A DNA stretch of 64,000 bases from Haloterrigena turkmenica DSM 5511 (GCF_000025325.1 NC_013743.1:2976001-3040000), one strand, 5' to 3'. Positions 8,976-18,802 are shown, numbered from the stretch's first letter. Program-made: numbers and translations. Notes: a model not told the origin generated them from the letters alone.

Positions 8976-10904
8976 ATGGATTCGACGCCCGACGCCGACG
9001 CGGAGCTCCGCCGTCGGGTTCGGCAACAGGAAATCGTCGCGAAACTCGGACAGCAGGCCCTCGAGACCGACGACCTCGATCGGTTGCTCCACGAAGCCGT
9101 CGTCGCCGTCTCGGACGTCCTCGAGACCGAATACGTGGAACTGCTCGAGTTACTTCCCGAGGGTGACGAGTTCTTCCTACGCGACGGCGTCGGGTGGCAC
9201 GAGGGCCTGGTGGGATCGACGACGGTGCCCGCGGATACGAACTCGCAGGCGGGAATCACGCTCCGCACCGAGGCGCCGATCGTCGTCGACGACGTTCAAA
9301 GCGAGGACCGACTCTCCGAGCCCGCGTTGCTCACCGACCACGGCATCACCAGCGGCATCAGCGTGATCGTCGGCTCGGTCGACGAGCCGTGGGGCGTGCT
9401 GGGCACGTACGCGACCGAGCCCCGAGAGTTCACCGACCGCGACGCTACCTTCCTCCGGAGCGTCGCCAACGTCCTCGGATCGGCCCTCGAGAACGAGCGG
9501 ACCCGGCGGGAACTCGAGGAGATCTACGGCCGCATCTCGGACGCCTTCTTCGCGCTCGACGGGGACTGGAACTTCACGTACCTCAACGAGCGCGCCCACG
9601 AGCTGATCAACCCCGATGGAAAGACGCTCGTCGGCAAGCGCGTGTGGGACGAGTTCCCCGAGGCGATGGGCCAGCAGTTCAAGGCAGAATACGAGCGCGC
9701 GATGTACGACCAGGAGACCGTCTCGTTCGAGGAGTACTACCCGGATCCCCTCGGCCGCTGGTTCGAGGTCCGGGCGTACCCCTCGGAGACGGGGCTGTCG
9801 GTGTACTTCCGCGATATCACCGAGCGCAAGGAGCGCCAGCGGGAACTCGAGCTGTTTCGGACCCTCCTCGATCACTCCAACGACAGCGTGCTGGTCATCG
9901 ACCCGGGGTCGGGACGGTTCCTCGACGCCAACGAGACGGCCTGTCGGCGCCTCGGCTACGACCGCGAGGAACTGCTCGACCTGACGGTCCCCGAGATGGA
10001 TCACGTGTTCGACGACGTCGCGGACTGGCACACCCACGTCGAGGACGTGAAAGACGAGGGCTCCATGACGATCACCGGGGAACACGTGCGGAAAGACGGC
10101 ACCACCTACCCCGCGGAGGTCAACGTCGCCCACGTCGAACTGGACCGGGAGTACATGATCGCGATCGCCCGCGACATCACCGAGCATCGGGAGCGCGAGC
10201 GCGCGCTTGAGGAGTCGAACGAACGCCTCGAGCAGTTCGCCTACGCGGCCAGCCACGACCTGCAGGAACCGCTGCGGATGGTCTCGAGTTACCTCCAGTT
10301 GCTCGAGCGCCGGTACGCCGACGAGTTCGACGAGGACGGCGAGGAGTTTCTCGACTACGCCGTCGACGGCGCCGAACGGATGCGCGAGATGATCGATGGC
10401 CTGCTCGCGTACTCCCGGGTCGAAACGCGGGGCGATCCGTTCGAACCGGTCGACCTCGACTGCCTGCTCGAGGACGTCCTCGATGACCTCTCGCTCCAGC
10501 TCGAAGAGACCGACGCCGAGGTCGAGACCGAGCCGCTGCCCCGCGTGCGGGGCGACGCCAGCCAGTTGCGGCAGGTCTTCCAGAACCTGCTGGCGAACGC
10601 GCTCGAGTACAGCGGGCCGGAGCCGCCGCGGGTGCACCTCGAGGCCGCGCAACGCGAGGGGGCGATGTGGGAGGTTTCGGTCGTCGACGAGGGGATCGGG
10701 ATCGACCCCGAGGATCAGGACCGCGTCTTCGACGTCTTTCAGCGCCTGCACAGCCGCGAGGAGTACGACGGAACGGGCATCGGCCTCGCGCTCTGTGAAC
10801 GCATCGTCGAGCGCCACGACGGCGAGATCTGGGTCGAGTCGGAGCCGGGCGAGGGCTCGACGTTCTCGGTGACGCTGCCCGCGGCCGACGAGTCGGCGGC
10901 GTAA
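8976..10904 (+). CDS. Soluble sensor histidine kinase (GAF-PAS-PAS-HisKA-HATPase)
   Basis: 642 residues without a membrane segment. An N-terminal helix with RRRVRQQEIVAKLGQQALE leads into a GAF domain (about 20-175; FFLRDGVGWHEGLVG, SGISVIVGSVDEPWGVLGTY). PAS 1 follows (about 180-285; ISDAFFALDGDWNFTYLNE), then PAS 2 (about 290-405; LDHSNDSVLVIDPGSGRFLD), then HisKA with the acceptor His near 427 in AASHDLQEPLRM and HATPase_c with NALEYSG, DEGIGIDPED and GTGIGLALCERI. It probably reads cytoplasmic redox, light or ligand cues. The GAF region closely resembles that of the 33969-35993 kinase, so the two are paralogs. Confidence 0.9.
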   Translation: MDSTPDADAELRRRVRQQEIVAKLGQQALETDDLDRLLHEAVVAVSDVLETEYVELLELLPEGDEFFLRDGVGWHEGLVGSTTVPADTNSQAGITLRTEAPIVVDDVQSEDRLSEPALLTDHGITSGISVIVGSVDEPWGVLGTYATEPREFTDRDATFLRSVANVLGSALENERTRRELEEIYGRISDAFFALDGDWNFTYLNERAHELINPDGKTLVGKRVWDEFPEAMGQQFKAEYERAMYDQETVSFEEYYPDPLGRWFEVRAYPSETGLSVYFRDITERKERQRELELFRTLLDHSNDSVLVIDPGSGRFLDANETACRRLGYDREELLDLTVPEMDHVFDDVADWHTHVEDVKDEGSMTITGEHVRKDGTTYPAEVNVAHVELDREYMIAIARDITEHRERERALEESNERLEQFAYAASHDLQEPLRMVSSYLQLLERRYADEFDEDGEEFLDYAVDGAERMREMIDGLLAYSRVETRGDPFEPVDLDCLLEDVLDDLSLQLEETDAEVETEPLPRVRGDASQLRQVFQNLLANALEYSGPEPPRVHLEAAQREGAMWEVSVVDEGIGIDPEDQDRVFDVFQRLHSREEYDGTGIGLALCERIVERHDGEIWVESEPGEGSTFSVTLPAADESAA

Positions 10905-10935
10905 GGCTACTCGAGCGACCCGGCCGCGAAACCGC

Positions 10936-12162
10936 TCAGTCGACGAGCAGCGTGTTCAGGGCGTCCGGAATTACGAGGACCTCGCTACCGGGCTCGAGGG
11001 CGTCCACGACGCCGTCCGCGGCGTGCATGAGACACTCCTCGACGACTTCGGGGGCTTCGCTGTTCGTCACGGAGAGGTCGTGATCGCGGAGGACCCGCGC
11101 GACGACGAACGCCCGCTGGGCGCCGGGCTCGTACCCCGTACGCATCTGCTCGTAGAGCGATTCCGGATCGCTCGCGCCACTCAGACGTCGGTAGAACCGC
11201 TGCTCGCCGGTTCCGTCTCCGACTCCCTCCGGGAGCGCGGCGGGGACGACGATCCGGCCCCCCTCGCGGAGCGGATTTCGGTCGCCGAGCGCGACGTAGG
11301 TCGCGGCGCGGGTCGCCTGGTAGAGGTTCGCGTCCTTCGGCGCGCCGACGCCGCAGACGACGGCGTCGTATGCGCGGTCGATCGGCACCGAGAGGGCGTC
11401 GCGGGCGATCGACGCGAGTTCGCGGACGACGCGCCGTCCCTCGCCGGCGCGGACGCCGAGGACGCCCGACGGCCCGTAGCTCAGGTTGATCGAGAAGTCC
11501 AGTCCCGCGAGGTCGCCCGCTCGATCGATCGTCTCGCGGAAAGGGTTCCCCTCGACGCGGCCCAGGCGGACGCCCTCGCGGGCGAGCATCTCGGGACCGT
11601 GCGTGTAGCGGATGATCGACTCGCTGCCGGCCCCGATGACGACGGTCTTCGCGCCGCCGCTGAAGCCCGCGTACTGGTGGGGTTCGACGACGCCGGTCGA
11701 GAGCACCGTGTCGGCCTCGACGACTGGTTCGCCGATCTCGACGGGGACGTCGCCGTCGGCGACGGTACCGACCTCAACCACTGACTCGGGATCGTGATTG
11801 ATCGCCAGATCCGCGTGCGGACCCAGCATCGCCTCGATCTCCTCGTCGGTCATCGGTCGGTGCAGACCGAGTCCGATGACCACCGTCACCTGCCCTCGAG
11901 CCACGTCGCAGGCCTCGAGGCGCTCGAGCAAGACGTCCAGCAACACGTCGTCGGGCGCCTTGCGGGTGATGTCGGTGACGACGATCGCGACGTCGTCGTC
12001 GGGATCGACGCGGTCCGCGAGCGGTGCCCCGATCGAGTCCTCGAGCGCGCGTTCGGCGGCCGTACGGACGTCGACGGGGGTACTGCCGGCCGGTCGCGCA
12101 ACCGTGACCTCGCAGTCGGGCAGGGAGACGTCGATCGTGCCGGTTCCGAGGGGGAGATCCAT
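10936..12162 (-). CDS. larA: LarA family nickel-pincer racemase (lactate racemase-like)
   Basis: 408 residues from the ATG at 12162. The frame continues upstream but as arginine-rich shadow sequence. LarA enzymes interconvert stereoisomers of 2-hydroxy acids through hydride transfer to a nickel-pincer nucleotide. Seen: the DITRKAP loop, GLHRPMTDEE with the first conserved His, and EPHQYAGFSGGAKTVVIG with the second His and the Lys that carries the cofactor in characterised LarA. The cofactor-making proteins LarB, LarC and LarE are not in this window. Substrate may be lactate or another hydroxy acid; the window also holds an FMN hydroxy-acid oxidase and a D-hydroxyacid module. Confidence 0.8.
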   Translation of the reverse strand: MDLPLGTGTIDVSLPDCEVTVARPAGSTPVDVRTAAERALEDSIGAPLADRVDPDDDVAIVVTDITRKAPDDVLLDVLLERLEACDVARGQVTVVIGLGLHRPMTDEEIEAMLGPHADLAINHDPESVVEVGTVADGDVPVEIGEPVVEADTVLSTGVVEPHQYAGFSGGAKTVVIGAGSESIIRYTHGPEMLAREGVRLGRVEGNPFRETIDRAGDLAGLDFSINLSYGPSGVLGVRAGEGRRVVRELASIARDALSVPIDRAYDAVVCGVGAPKDANLYQATRAATYVALGDRNPLREGGRIVVPAALPEGVGDGTGEQRFYRRLSGASDPESLYEQMRTGYEPGAQRAFVVARVLRDHDLSVTNSEAPEVVEECLMHAADGVVDALEPGSEVLVIPDALNTLLVD

Positions 12163-12239
12163 GCGTTCGGTTCGCACGCGAATCGTGAAAAGCGTCGCCG
12201 GTTCTCGGCAGGGACAGACGGCGGCGAGGCGGAAGTCGA

Positions 12240-13082
12240 CTACGCCCGGAACGTCCCGACCGCGTCGATACCGAGCCGGCCGACCGCGATCGGCGCAAGG
12301 AACACCCACGCGACGAGCGCGGCGTAGAGCGCGACGAGCGCCGGCACGAAGGAGACGGCTGCCTCGGCGATCTGGATCGCGGCGACGCCGCCGCCGCCGA
12401 CGGCGACGAGGGCGCCCGTCTCGAGACGAGTGCGCAGTTCGGGGAGACGATCGATCCACCCCGCAGAACAGAGACCGCCGATCGCCCCGCCGAGGCCGAG
12501 CAGCGAGTCCTCGGTGGCCCCCGCGACGACGACGGCGACGAGCGCGAGTCCGACCGCGATCGCGAAGCCGCGGCGGGGATCGCCTCCCGTGAGGCGATCC
12601 ATGGCGGCGAGGAACGCGACGCCGAGGGCCGCACCGACGATCACGTCGCCGAGGTAGTGGACGCCGAGAACGACTCGAGAGAGCGAGACGAGCGCGACGA
12701 GCGCGCCGGCGGCCGCCAGCGCGCGGACGTCACGCGTTCGGTCGTGCGCGGCGACGAGCCCGCCGTAGACGACCGTTGCGGCGAAGGCGTGGCCGCTGGG
12801 GAAGCCATACCCCTCGCGTTCCTCCTCGAGGGCGACCAGCAGGGCGTCCTCCGGCGGCCGCGGCAGGCCCAACGAGGTCTTGATCGACAGCAGGAGGGCG
12901 AGCCCGGCGACCGCGTAACTGATCACGAGGGCGCTCCGGCGACGCTGCCCCGACCAGAACAGGACGGCGAGGACGACCATCAGCACCGTCGTTCCGCCGA
13001 GCTCCGTGACGGCCACGACGAGATCGGCGTACTCGACGGGAACCAGTTCGCGGACGATCGTGCTTTGCTCCTCGAGGCGCAT
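12240..13082 (-). CDS. PAP2 family membrane phosphatase
   Basis: 280 residues from the ATG at 13082; upstream in-frame sequence is unlikely to be coding. It has several membrane helices and the three PAP2 signatures: KTSLGLPRPP near residue 89, GFPSGHA near 114, and SRVVLGVHYLGDV near 155, supplying the catalytic His residues and the acid. Such enzymes hydrolyse lipid phosphates such as phosphatidic acid or polyprenyl diphosphate at the membrane surface. The C-terminal half adds about four more hydrophobic segments. A dolichyl-phosphate recycling role would fit the N-glycosylation genes far downstream but is speculation. Confidence 0.85.
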   Translation of the reverse strand: MRLEEQSTIVRELVPVEYADLVVAVTELGGTTVLMVVLAVLFWSGQRRRSALVISYAVAGLALLLSIKTSLGLPRPPEDALLVALEEEREGYGFPSGHAFAATVVYGGLVAAHDRTRDVRALAAAGALVALVSLSRVVLGVHYLGDVIVGAALGVAFLAAMDRLTGGDPRRGFAIAVGLALVAVVVAGATEDSLLGLGGAIGGLCSAGWIDRLPELRTRLETGALVAVGGGGVAAIQIAEAAVSFVPALVALYAALVAWVFLAPIAVGRLGIDAVGTFRA

Positions 13083-13193
13083 GTCGAGTGCCGTTTCTCG
13101 TCCCCGAAAGTAAACGTTCGTTTCTCCCCGCTCTCCGACCCCGGCTGCAAGCACCTTTTTTACTCCGTCTCTCGTGCCATCTGTTGACACGGA

Positions 13194-13853
13194 ATGCCCA
13201 CGTTCGTCGAGTTCGAACTGCCGGCGGCCGAAACCGCGCTGGGCGAGACGTTCGACCGCGTCCGATCGTGTTACTGCTACCTCGAACGGGCGGTCGTCAG
13301 CGAGACGCCGGGCTTCTGGTTCGGCGGCACCGAGCGATTGGCGATCGAAGCGGCCCTCGAGGCGGATCCCACCGTCGACGCGTACTCGCGGATGCGGGCG
13401 GCCTCCGACGAGTGGTTGTACGAGATTCGGTTCGCGGACGAGGTCTACGAGCTCGGGACGCTACCGCTCGAGGAGGGCGGTACGATACTCGCCGCCTCGG
13501 CCGATCGCGGCGTCTGGTCGCTTCGACTGCGATTCCCCGATCACGAGAGCGCCACCCGGACCTACCGTCGATTCCTCGAGCGAGACGTCGACGTCGACGT
13601 CGCAAGCGTCCGAAAGGGGCCGAAAACTGGGCCCGAACGGCCCGGGTTGACCGTCGTGCAGTACGAGACGCTCGTGGCGGCCATCGAACGCGGCTACTAC
13701 GAGGTCCCGCGGGAGGTGTCGGTACAGGAACTAGCCGACGAGTTCGGTATTTCGGACCAATCGGTCTCCGAACGCCTCCGGCGCGCGTCCTCGCAAATCC
13801 TGGCGACGGAACTGAACGTGGCCGACGCGAACGCCCGTCCCGACGATCGGTGA
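13194..13853 (+). CDS. HTH_10 (bacterio-opsin activator-like) transcription regulator
   Basis: 219 residues. The last about 60 residues are the haloarchaeal HTH_10 domain: TVVQYETLVAAIERGYYEVP, then SVQELADEFGISDQSVSERL, a classic helix-turn-helix of the Bat family, and LRRASSQIL. The N-terminal 150 residues form a mixed alpha/beta sensor-like region with EFELPAAETALGETF, seen in many single-domain members. A small molecule or redox cue is likely. The target is unknown, with the HalOD1 gene 120 bases downstream a candidate. A T-rich stretch at 13156-13162 lies upstream. Confidence 0.85.
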   Translation: MPTFVEFELPAAETALGETFDRVRSCYCYLERAVVSETPGFWFGGTERLAIEAALEADPTVDAYSRMRAASDEWLYEIRFADEVYELGTLPLEEGGTILAASADRGVWSLRLRFPDHESATRTYRRFLERDVDVDVASVRKGPKTGPERPGLTVVQYETLVAAIERGYYEVPREVSVQELADEFGISDQSVSERLRRASSQILATELNVADANARPDDR

Positions 13854-13973
13854 CGGCGACGCCCCTCGCATCGCAAATTCGAGCGCCGACGGCGGATCGT
13901 TTCTCAAGGGGACTTGAACACCCTGACCATCCGCATGATAGCATCACGGACGCGTGCCACGAACGGTTCGTAG

Positions 13974-14264
13974 ATGGCCACCGATCGCTGGCCCCCAACC
14001 GACGGAGACGGCTCGACCGTGATCGAATACGCGCCTGACGACGGGACGCCGATCAGCATCGCGATCGTCCGCACGATCGCCGCGATCGAGAACGTCGATC
14101 CGACCGCCCTCGAGTTCACGCTGTACGACTACGTGAATCCCGAAGCGCTCGATCTACTGGTCGAACACGAGGGGATCGGCGGAGCGGAGATCCGGTTCAC
14201 CGTCGACGACTATGAAATCTACGTCTCCGAAACGGGAGAGATCGTCGTGAGAGCCGCCGCGTGA
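13974..14264 (+). CDS. HalOD1 output domain protein
   Basis: 96 residues matching the short stand-alone HalOD1 pattern: an N-terminal strand with STVIEYAPDDGTPISIAIV, the helix VRTIAAIENVDPTAL, then LYDYVNPEALDLLVE and the strand IRFTVDDYEIYVSETGEIVV. HalOD1 is found almost only in haloarchaea, often as an output of response regulators. As a single domain its role is unknown. It sits between the HTH_10 regulator and the divergent Dna2-like gene. Confidence 0.8.
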   Translation: MATDRWPPTDGDGSTVIEYAPDDGTPISIAIVRTIAAIENVDPTALEFTLYDYVNPEALDLLVEHEGIGGAEIRFTVDDYEIYVSETGEIVVRAAA

Positions 14265-14280
14265 CTGTAACACCGCGCCG

Positions 14281-16989
14281 TCAGCGGGTCGCCCACTCGA
14301 GCATCCGCTCGTAGACGGGGTCCGTCGCCAGCGCGTTCGAATCGCCGACCAGCACCAGCGCGCGCTTGGGCCGCGTGAGCGCGACGTTGATTCGCCGGTA
14401 GTCCTCGAATATCGGCCCCTCGAGCGTCCCGGTCGCAGTGAAGGAGACGATAATAACCTCCTGACTCGAGCCCTGGAAGCGGTCGACGGTGTCGACGGCG
14501 ACCTCGTCGGGGACGTGTTTCGAGATCTCCGAGACCTGCGCGCGGAAGGGCGCGATGACGCCGATGTCGCTGCGCTCGAGCCCCGCGGCCTCGTAGGTCT
14601 CGATCAGGTCGGCGATTCGCGCGGCCTCCTGGCTGTCGGTGTACTGCCCGCCGTCGCCCTCGACGTCGACGAACGCGACTGGATCTCGGAGGTCGGCGGG
14701 GAGGGCCTCGCGGGCGACGCCCTCGAGGTCGTCCAGCGTCCGAGCGGCGACCTCTGGCTCGGCGGGCCGCAGTTGGCCGTCGTAGAACTCGTTCGAAGCG
14801 AAGGCCTGAATGCGCTGGTTCATCCGGTACTGGCGGTCGAGCATGACGCCGGCGTCGGGGTGGAGGTCGACGAGCCGCTCGAACAGCGACTCGGTGAGGT
14901 CGTTCTCCGCGCGCACGACGGGCGGTAGCTGCTCGTGGTCGCCGACGAGGACGAACCGCTCGGCCAGGTTCGTCGCCGCGTGCGTGCCGGGCTCGGTCAA
15001 CTGGGCGGCCTCGTCGACCAGCGCCGCGTCGAACGACTGCTCTTTCATGATTCGAGAGCCGCAGGTCGCCGTCGTCGCGGCCACGACCTGCGCGTTCTCG
15101 AGTTCGGCCACGCGGTCCTCGGGGTCGCCAGCGCGCTCGAGGCGGTACGGCTCCATGTCCTCGCGGACGCCGCTTTCGGAGCCGACGCGGACGACTCGCT
15201 CGTCGTCGACTACGTCGTCGAGTTGCTCGAGGAGGGCCTGGAGGGCGTTGTCGACGGCGCGATTCGTAAAGGCCGAGAGCAGGACGCGCTCGCCGCGTTC
15301 GACCATCGCGCGGATGGCCCGGGCGATGGTGTAGGTCTTGCCGGTTCCCGGCGGGCCGTGGATCAGGGCGAAGTCCTCGGCGCCGACGGCCAGCCGGACG
15401 GCCTCGTCCTGCGCGTCGTTGTTGCCGATGAAGGTCTCGTCGATGGCTTCGAACTCGGGTTCTGCCCGGTCGAAGAGGACGTCCTTGCGCCGATCGCTCC
15501 CCTTCAGGAGGAAGTCGTGCATGGCGACGAGCAGCCGGTCGGTCGTCAGCTCGGAGGGGTAGACGTCGAGCCGGGTGACCTCGACGGGCTCGTCGGCCGT
15601 GAGGACGATCTCGTCGTCCAGTCGTTCGATGCGGGCGAGTTCCGAATCACCACGCACCGGGTCGCCGTCGCTGGCCAGCACCAGATCCCCCTCCCGGAGC
15701 TTCGAGTTCGCGCCGCTGGTTCGCCGGGCGCGCAGTTCCCAGCGTCCCTCGGTGAGTTTCCGTCGCTCGAGGAACTCGAGGTCGATCAGCGCGCGGTCGT
15801 CGTCGGCCCGTTCTTGGGCGCTCTGCTCCCAGAGCTTGGCGTACTCGCGGTGGACCTCGCGGCGTTCCTCCTCGATGGCGCGATAGAAGCGATCGAAGTA
15901 GTCGCGTTCCTCCTCGGGGAGCGCCGTGCCGATCTGACCCGCTTTCGACTCCTGGTCGAGCCGCCCCGAGACGACCATGCAGGTGTCCTGCTCGAAGCAG
16001 TACTCGCACTTGGCCGACCCCTCGTAGCCGGTCGGGACGTCGCCCTTGATCTCCATCGCCGCGAGTTCGTTGCGCAGGCGGACGACGAACTTCAGCAGTC
16101 CCTTCCCCATCGAGAACTCCTTGGCCGGCGTGAGGTCGCCGGTCTCCTCGTTGCGCTCCAGCGTGGAGTTCTTGGTGTAGAGCAGCGTGCCGGTGTCGAC
16201 GTCTCCCCCGTGTTCCTCGAGCAAGAGCGCGTAACACGCGGCCTGCACCTTGTCCTTGAACCGGGGTTCCTTCTTCAGGTTCTTACCCGTCTTGAGTTCG
16301 ACCGGCGCGCCCCGGCGGATCGCGTCGGCGCGGCCCCGAATCCCGAAGGTCTCGCTGATGAGCAGTTGCTCCGAACGCCAACTATCCTCTTCTGTGAGCC
16401 GTCCCTGCTCGAGCCAGCCCTCGATCGCCTTCGCGTTCTCGCGGACGTCCTCCGCCACGGCGTCGGGGGTCTCGCCGAGCAATCCGAGCTGGAGACCCCG
16501 CTCCTCGACGCGGGCCTCGATGGATTCCTCGAGGTCGCGGCCCCGCAACAGGTCGCCGAAGACCTCGTGGACGAGCGTCCCCTTCACGACGGGGTAATTC
16601 AGCGGCACCCCCGAGAGCTTGTTCAGATAGTACAGCCGGGGGCACTCGACCCAGTTGCGCAGCGACGTCACGTTCACGAGGAAGGAGGGCTCGACGACGA
16701 CGTAGGAGTCGCCGGTCGTCTTATACTGCGTCTCGCCCCGAAACTCCGTCTCTTCGGCGTCCGTGACGAGCAGTTCCATCCCCGACTCGAGGTACTCGGC
16801 CGACTCGGTCCACTTCCCCCACAGCGTCACCCGCGTCGTCTCGTGTTCGCCGTCGAGGGCTGCCGTCGCCGCGCCGCCGTCTCGAGCCAGCGTCTCGTCG
16901 TCCGCGAGGCGCAACGGTACCTCGGCGAGTTCGCTCCCGCTGACCGACTTCGTCTCGACCTCGCCCGTGACGGTTCCGCGTACGTGCAC
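14281..16989 (-). CDS. Dna2-like nuclease-helicase (PD-(D/E)XK plus superfamily 1 helicase)
   Basis: 902 residues with a GTG start at 16989. The N-terminal about 100 residues may be an OB-like region. A Cas4/RecB-type nuclease follows: ECPRLYYLNKL (first Fe-S Cys), VVKGTLVHEVFGDLL, the catalytic ELKTGKN, and the CEYCFEQDTC cluster supplying the other Fe-S cysteines. The helicase half has Walker A HGPPGTGKTYTI near residue 545, Walker B ALVDEAAQ, GDHEQLPPVV, and the C-terminal ALTRPKRALVLVGDS. The architecture matches archaeal and eukaryal Dna2, which processes flaps and DNA ends in replication and repair. It is not a CRISPR Cas4, since no cas genes or repeats are near. The downstream neighbour is convergent. 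Confidence 0.88.
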   Translation of the reverse strand: MHVRGTVTGEVETKSVSGSELAEVPLRLADDETLARDGGAATAALDGEHETTRVTLWGKWTESAEYLESGMELLVTDAEETEFRGETQYKTTGDSYVVVEPSFLVNVTSLRNWVECPRLYYLNKLSGVPLNYPVVKGTLVHEVFGDLLRGRDLEESIEARVEERGLQLGLLGETPDAVAEDVRENAKAIEGWLEQGRLTEEDSWRSEQLLISETFGIRGRADAIRRGAPVELKTGKNLKKEPRFKDKVQAACYALLLEEHGGDVDTGTLLYTKNSTLERNEETGDLTPAKEFSMGKGLLKFVVRLRNELAAMEIKGDVPTGYEGSAKCEYCFEQDTCMVVSGRLDQESKAGQIGTALPEEERDYFDRFYRAIEEERREVHREYAKLWEQSAQERADDDRALIDLEFLERRKLTEGRWELRARRTSGANSKLREGDLVLASDGDPVRGDSELARIERLDDEIVLTADEPVEVTRLDVYPSELTTDRLLVAMHDFLLKGSDRRKDVLFDRAEPEFEAIDETFIGNNDAQDEAVRLAVGAEDFALIHGPPGTGKTYTIARAIRAMVERGERVLLSAFTNRAVDNALQALLEQLDDVVDDERVVRVGSESGVREDMEPYRLERAGDPEDRVAELENAQVVAATTATCGSRIMKEQSFDAALVDEAAQLTEPGTHAATNLAERFVLVGDHEQLPPVVRAENDLTESLFERLVDLHPDAGVMLDRQYRMNQRIQAFASNEFYDGQLRPAEPEVAARTLDDLEGVAREALPADLRDPVAFVDVEGDGGQYTDSQEAARIADLIETYEAAGLERSDIGVIAPFRAQVSEISKHVPDEVAVDTVDRFQGSSQEVIIVSFTATGTLEGPIFEDYRRINVALTRPKRALVLVGDSNALATDPVYERMLEWATR

Positions 16990-17178
16990 GGCTATCCGTC
17001 ACGGCCGAGCCGTCAAAAACGCTATCGGTCGCGACCGAGTTCCGCCGGGAAGCTATCTGTGCGCTGACCAATACATGCCCGATTACCGTCGTTCGCCAGT
17101 GTAACGACCGATTACCGACGAGTAGCATGTTCAGACGCTGGAACGGTCGTCGCCGTTTTTGCCGGCCCGATCGAATCG

Positions 17179-17763
17179 ATGACCGACATGAGCAACTCGA
17201 ACGACGACGACCGCGATCGAGACCGCCCGGACGGCGTCGAGGGGGGAGCCGACCGCGACGAGGGGATGCGATCACCGTCCGACGACGTCGACTCCGGGAC
17301 CGGGGTCGGAGACCGGGACGATCCCGGGCGAGACCGCCGCGACGAGACGACCCGGATCGCAAGCGAGGAGCGCCGACGGAAGATCTCGGTCATCAGCGTG
17401 ATCGTCGCCGTTATCGGCGCGTGGGTCGCCCTGTCGGTCGTGGTCCTCTACGACGTCTCGTCGGCCGCGTTCTGGAACAACGTCCTCGTCGGCGGCGTCG
17501 TCTTCGCCGCGGGGGTCTACAACTACTACCGGCTCGCCAACGACATCCCGCTCAGCGTCGGCGTCTCGGGACTGGTCGCGCTGCTCGGCATCTGGTTGAT
17601 CGTCGCGCCCGCGCTGCTGGGAATGTCGGCCGGGCTGGGACTATCTGAGAGTCCGTTCTGGAGCACGCTCGCCTCCGGGCTGCTCATCGCGGCCCTGGCC
17701 GGCTACAACGCCTACGACGCTCGCGAAGCGCGGTCGGTCGCGACGGACTCCGCGCGGGCCTGA
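17179..17763 (+). CDS. SPW-repeat membrane protein
   Basis: 194 residues. The first about 60 are a charged, low-complexity Asp/Arg linker. Then come four membrane helices (about 70-185) in two SPW-like units, AAFWNNVLVGGVVFAAGVYN and SGLVALLGIWLIVAPALLG, the second ending with SPFWSTLASGLLIAALAGYN. The SPW family is of unknown function. An internal ATG at 17188 is an alternative start. A T-run at 17155-17159 lies just upstream. Confidence 0.8.
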   Translation: MTDMSNSNDDDRDRDRPDGVEGGADRDEGMRSPSDDVDSGTGVGDRDDPGRDRRDETTRIASEERRRKISVISVIVAVIGAWVALSVVVLYDVSSAAFWNNVLVGGVVFAAGVYNYYRLANDIPLSVGVSGLVALLGIWLIVAPALLGMSAGLGLSESPFWSTLASGLLIAALAGYNAYDAREARSVATDSARA

Positions 17764-17820
17764 GTCCCGACGGTCCGATAGCAACAGGAGTACGAGAAAG
17801 GGTTCAACGCTAACTGCCGA

Positions 17821-18084
17821 TTACCGCGTCGATCGGAACTCGGACTCGAGGTCGGCCTCGAGTCGCTGGAGCCGGTGTTCGGCGGCGTGGTGGCGCGTCG
17901 CGACGACGGCGAAGCCGATCATGACGGCGGCGAAGCCGATCGAGACGGCGGGGGAGATGCCGTTCACGTAGCTGTTCCCGAGCTGGCCGAGAGCCAGCGC
18001 GAGCGGGGCGAGCGAGAGCAGGGAACTCTTCGCCGGCGCGGCGAGAAACAGTTCGACGATCGAGAGTGATTGGCGGACGGACAT
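17821..18084 (-). CDS. Small membrane protein
   Basis: 87 residues from the ATG at 18084 (MSVRQSLSIVELFLA). The frame stays open far upstream, but that part lies opposite the gene at 18244 and is a shadow. Two hydrophobic stretches (about 17-35 and 44-62, the latter GISPAVSIGFAAVMIGFAVV) are followed by a charged C-terminal helix, HRLQRLEADLESEF. I do not recognise a family. Confidence 0.6.
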   Translation of the reverse strand: MSVRQSLSIVELFLAAPAKSSLLSLAPLALALGQLGNSYVNGISPAVSIGFAAVMIGFAVVATRHHAAEHRLQRLEADLESEFRSTR

Positions 18085-18243
18085 GGGGAAAGCGTCGGTT
18101 ACGCTTCCTGCCGGGGGAGGCGTCGTATCCCTTTTGGTTCGTACCGATCGCCGGGACGGGTCGAAAGCGACGACGGATCGACGACAGTGGTGGCTTTCGG
18201 CGCGACCGATACGTTCATTCTGTCCGCGGCACAACGAACGCGT

Positions 18244-18795
18244 ATGCGGATTCGCGAGTGGCAGGACATACTCGAGGACGTCACGGAGCGAGACGTCGAC
18301 CCGGAGGACTGGCGCGCGGTCGCCGGCGATCGCGCCGCCGGCGTCGGCGAAGACATGTACCTCGCGCATCCCGGTGCGGGGGTCTTCTTCCTGAAGACCT
18401 ACGCGAAGAACCCGTTCGAGGTCAAGGGCGTCGGAACGCGAGTCGCCCGCAACCTCGACGACGAGATCGGCGCCTTCCTCCCCGAAGAGGACACCGGCGG
18501 TCGGTTCGCCGTCCAGTCGCCCCCCGAGGATGAGGACCAAGCCGAGACGGTCTCGAAGCGCCTCGAGACCGTCCTCGAGACCCACGCCGACGCGCCGACG
18601 CGACCGCAGGACCTGTTCGACGACGTCATGGAGGCCCTCGAAAGCCCCGCGTTCGGGCCGATGGAGTACGACCAGTACGACCGCCCCGACGAGCTCGAGG
18701 ACCTCTCGGAGCGGTTCGAGGAGGCCGACGACCTGCTGAACGCGGAACTCGAGGACCTGATCGAGACCGACGAGGTCGATCGGGGCTTTATGTAG
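18244..18795 (+). CDS. Uncharacterised acidic haloarchaeal protein
   Basis: 183 residues from the ATG at 18244 (MRIREWQDILEDV). Acidic throughout. The middle (EDMYLAHPGAGVFFLKTYAKN) looks folded, while the C-terminal third (about 115-180) is a helical Glu/Asp-rich region with LEDLSERFEEADDLLNAELE that could form a coiled coil. No catalytic motif is visible. It appears to be monocistronic, with a T-run 8 bases after its stop. Confidence 0.7.
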   Translation: MRIREWQDILEDVTERDVDPEDWRAVAGDRAAGVGEDMYLAHPGAGVFFLKTYAKNPFEVKGVGTRVARNLDDEIGAFLPEEDTGGRFAVQSPPEDEDQAETVSKRLETVLETHADAPTRPQDLFDDVMEALESPAFGPMEYDQYDRPDELEDLSERFEEADDLLNAELEDLIETDEVDRGFM

Positions 18796-18802
18796 ACCGA
18801 AC

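Noticed and set aside
10936-12459. Longer 507-codon version of the LarA gene
   Set aside because: The extra N-terminal part is arginine-rich shadow sequence; conserved homology begins at the ATG at 12162.
14281-16989. Cas4-like nuclease motifs as a sign of a CRISPR system
   Set aside because: The nuclease is fused to a helicase, as in Dna2, and there are no cas genes or spaced repeats in the window.
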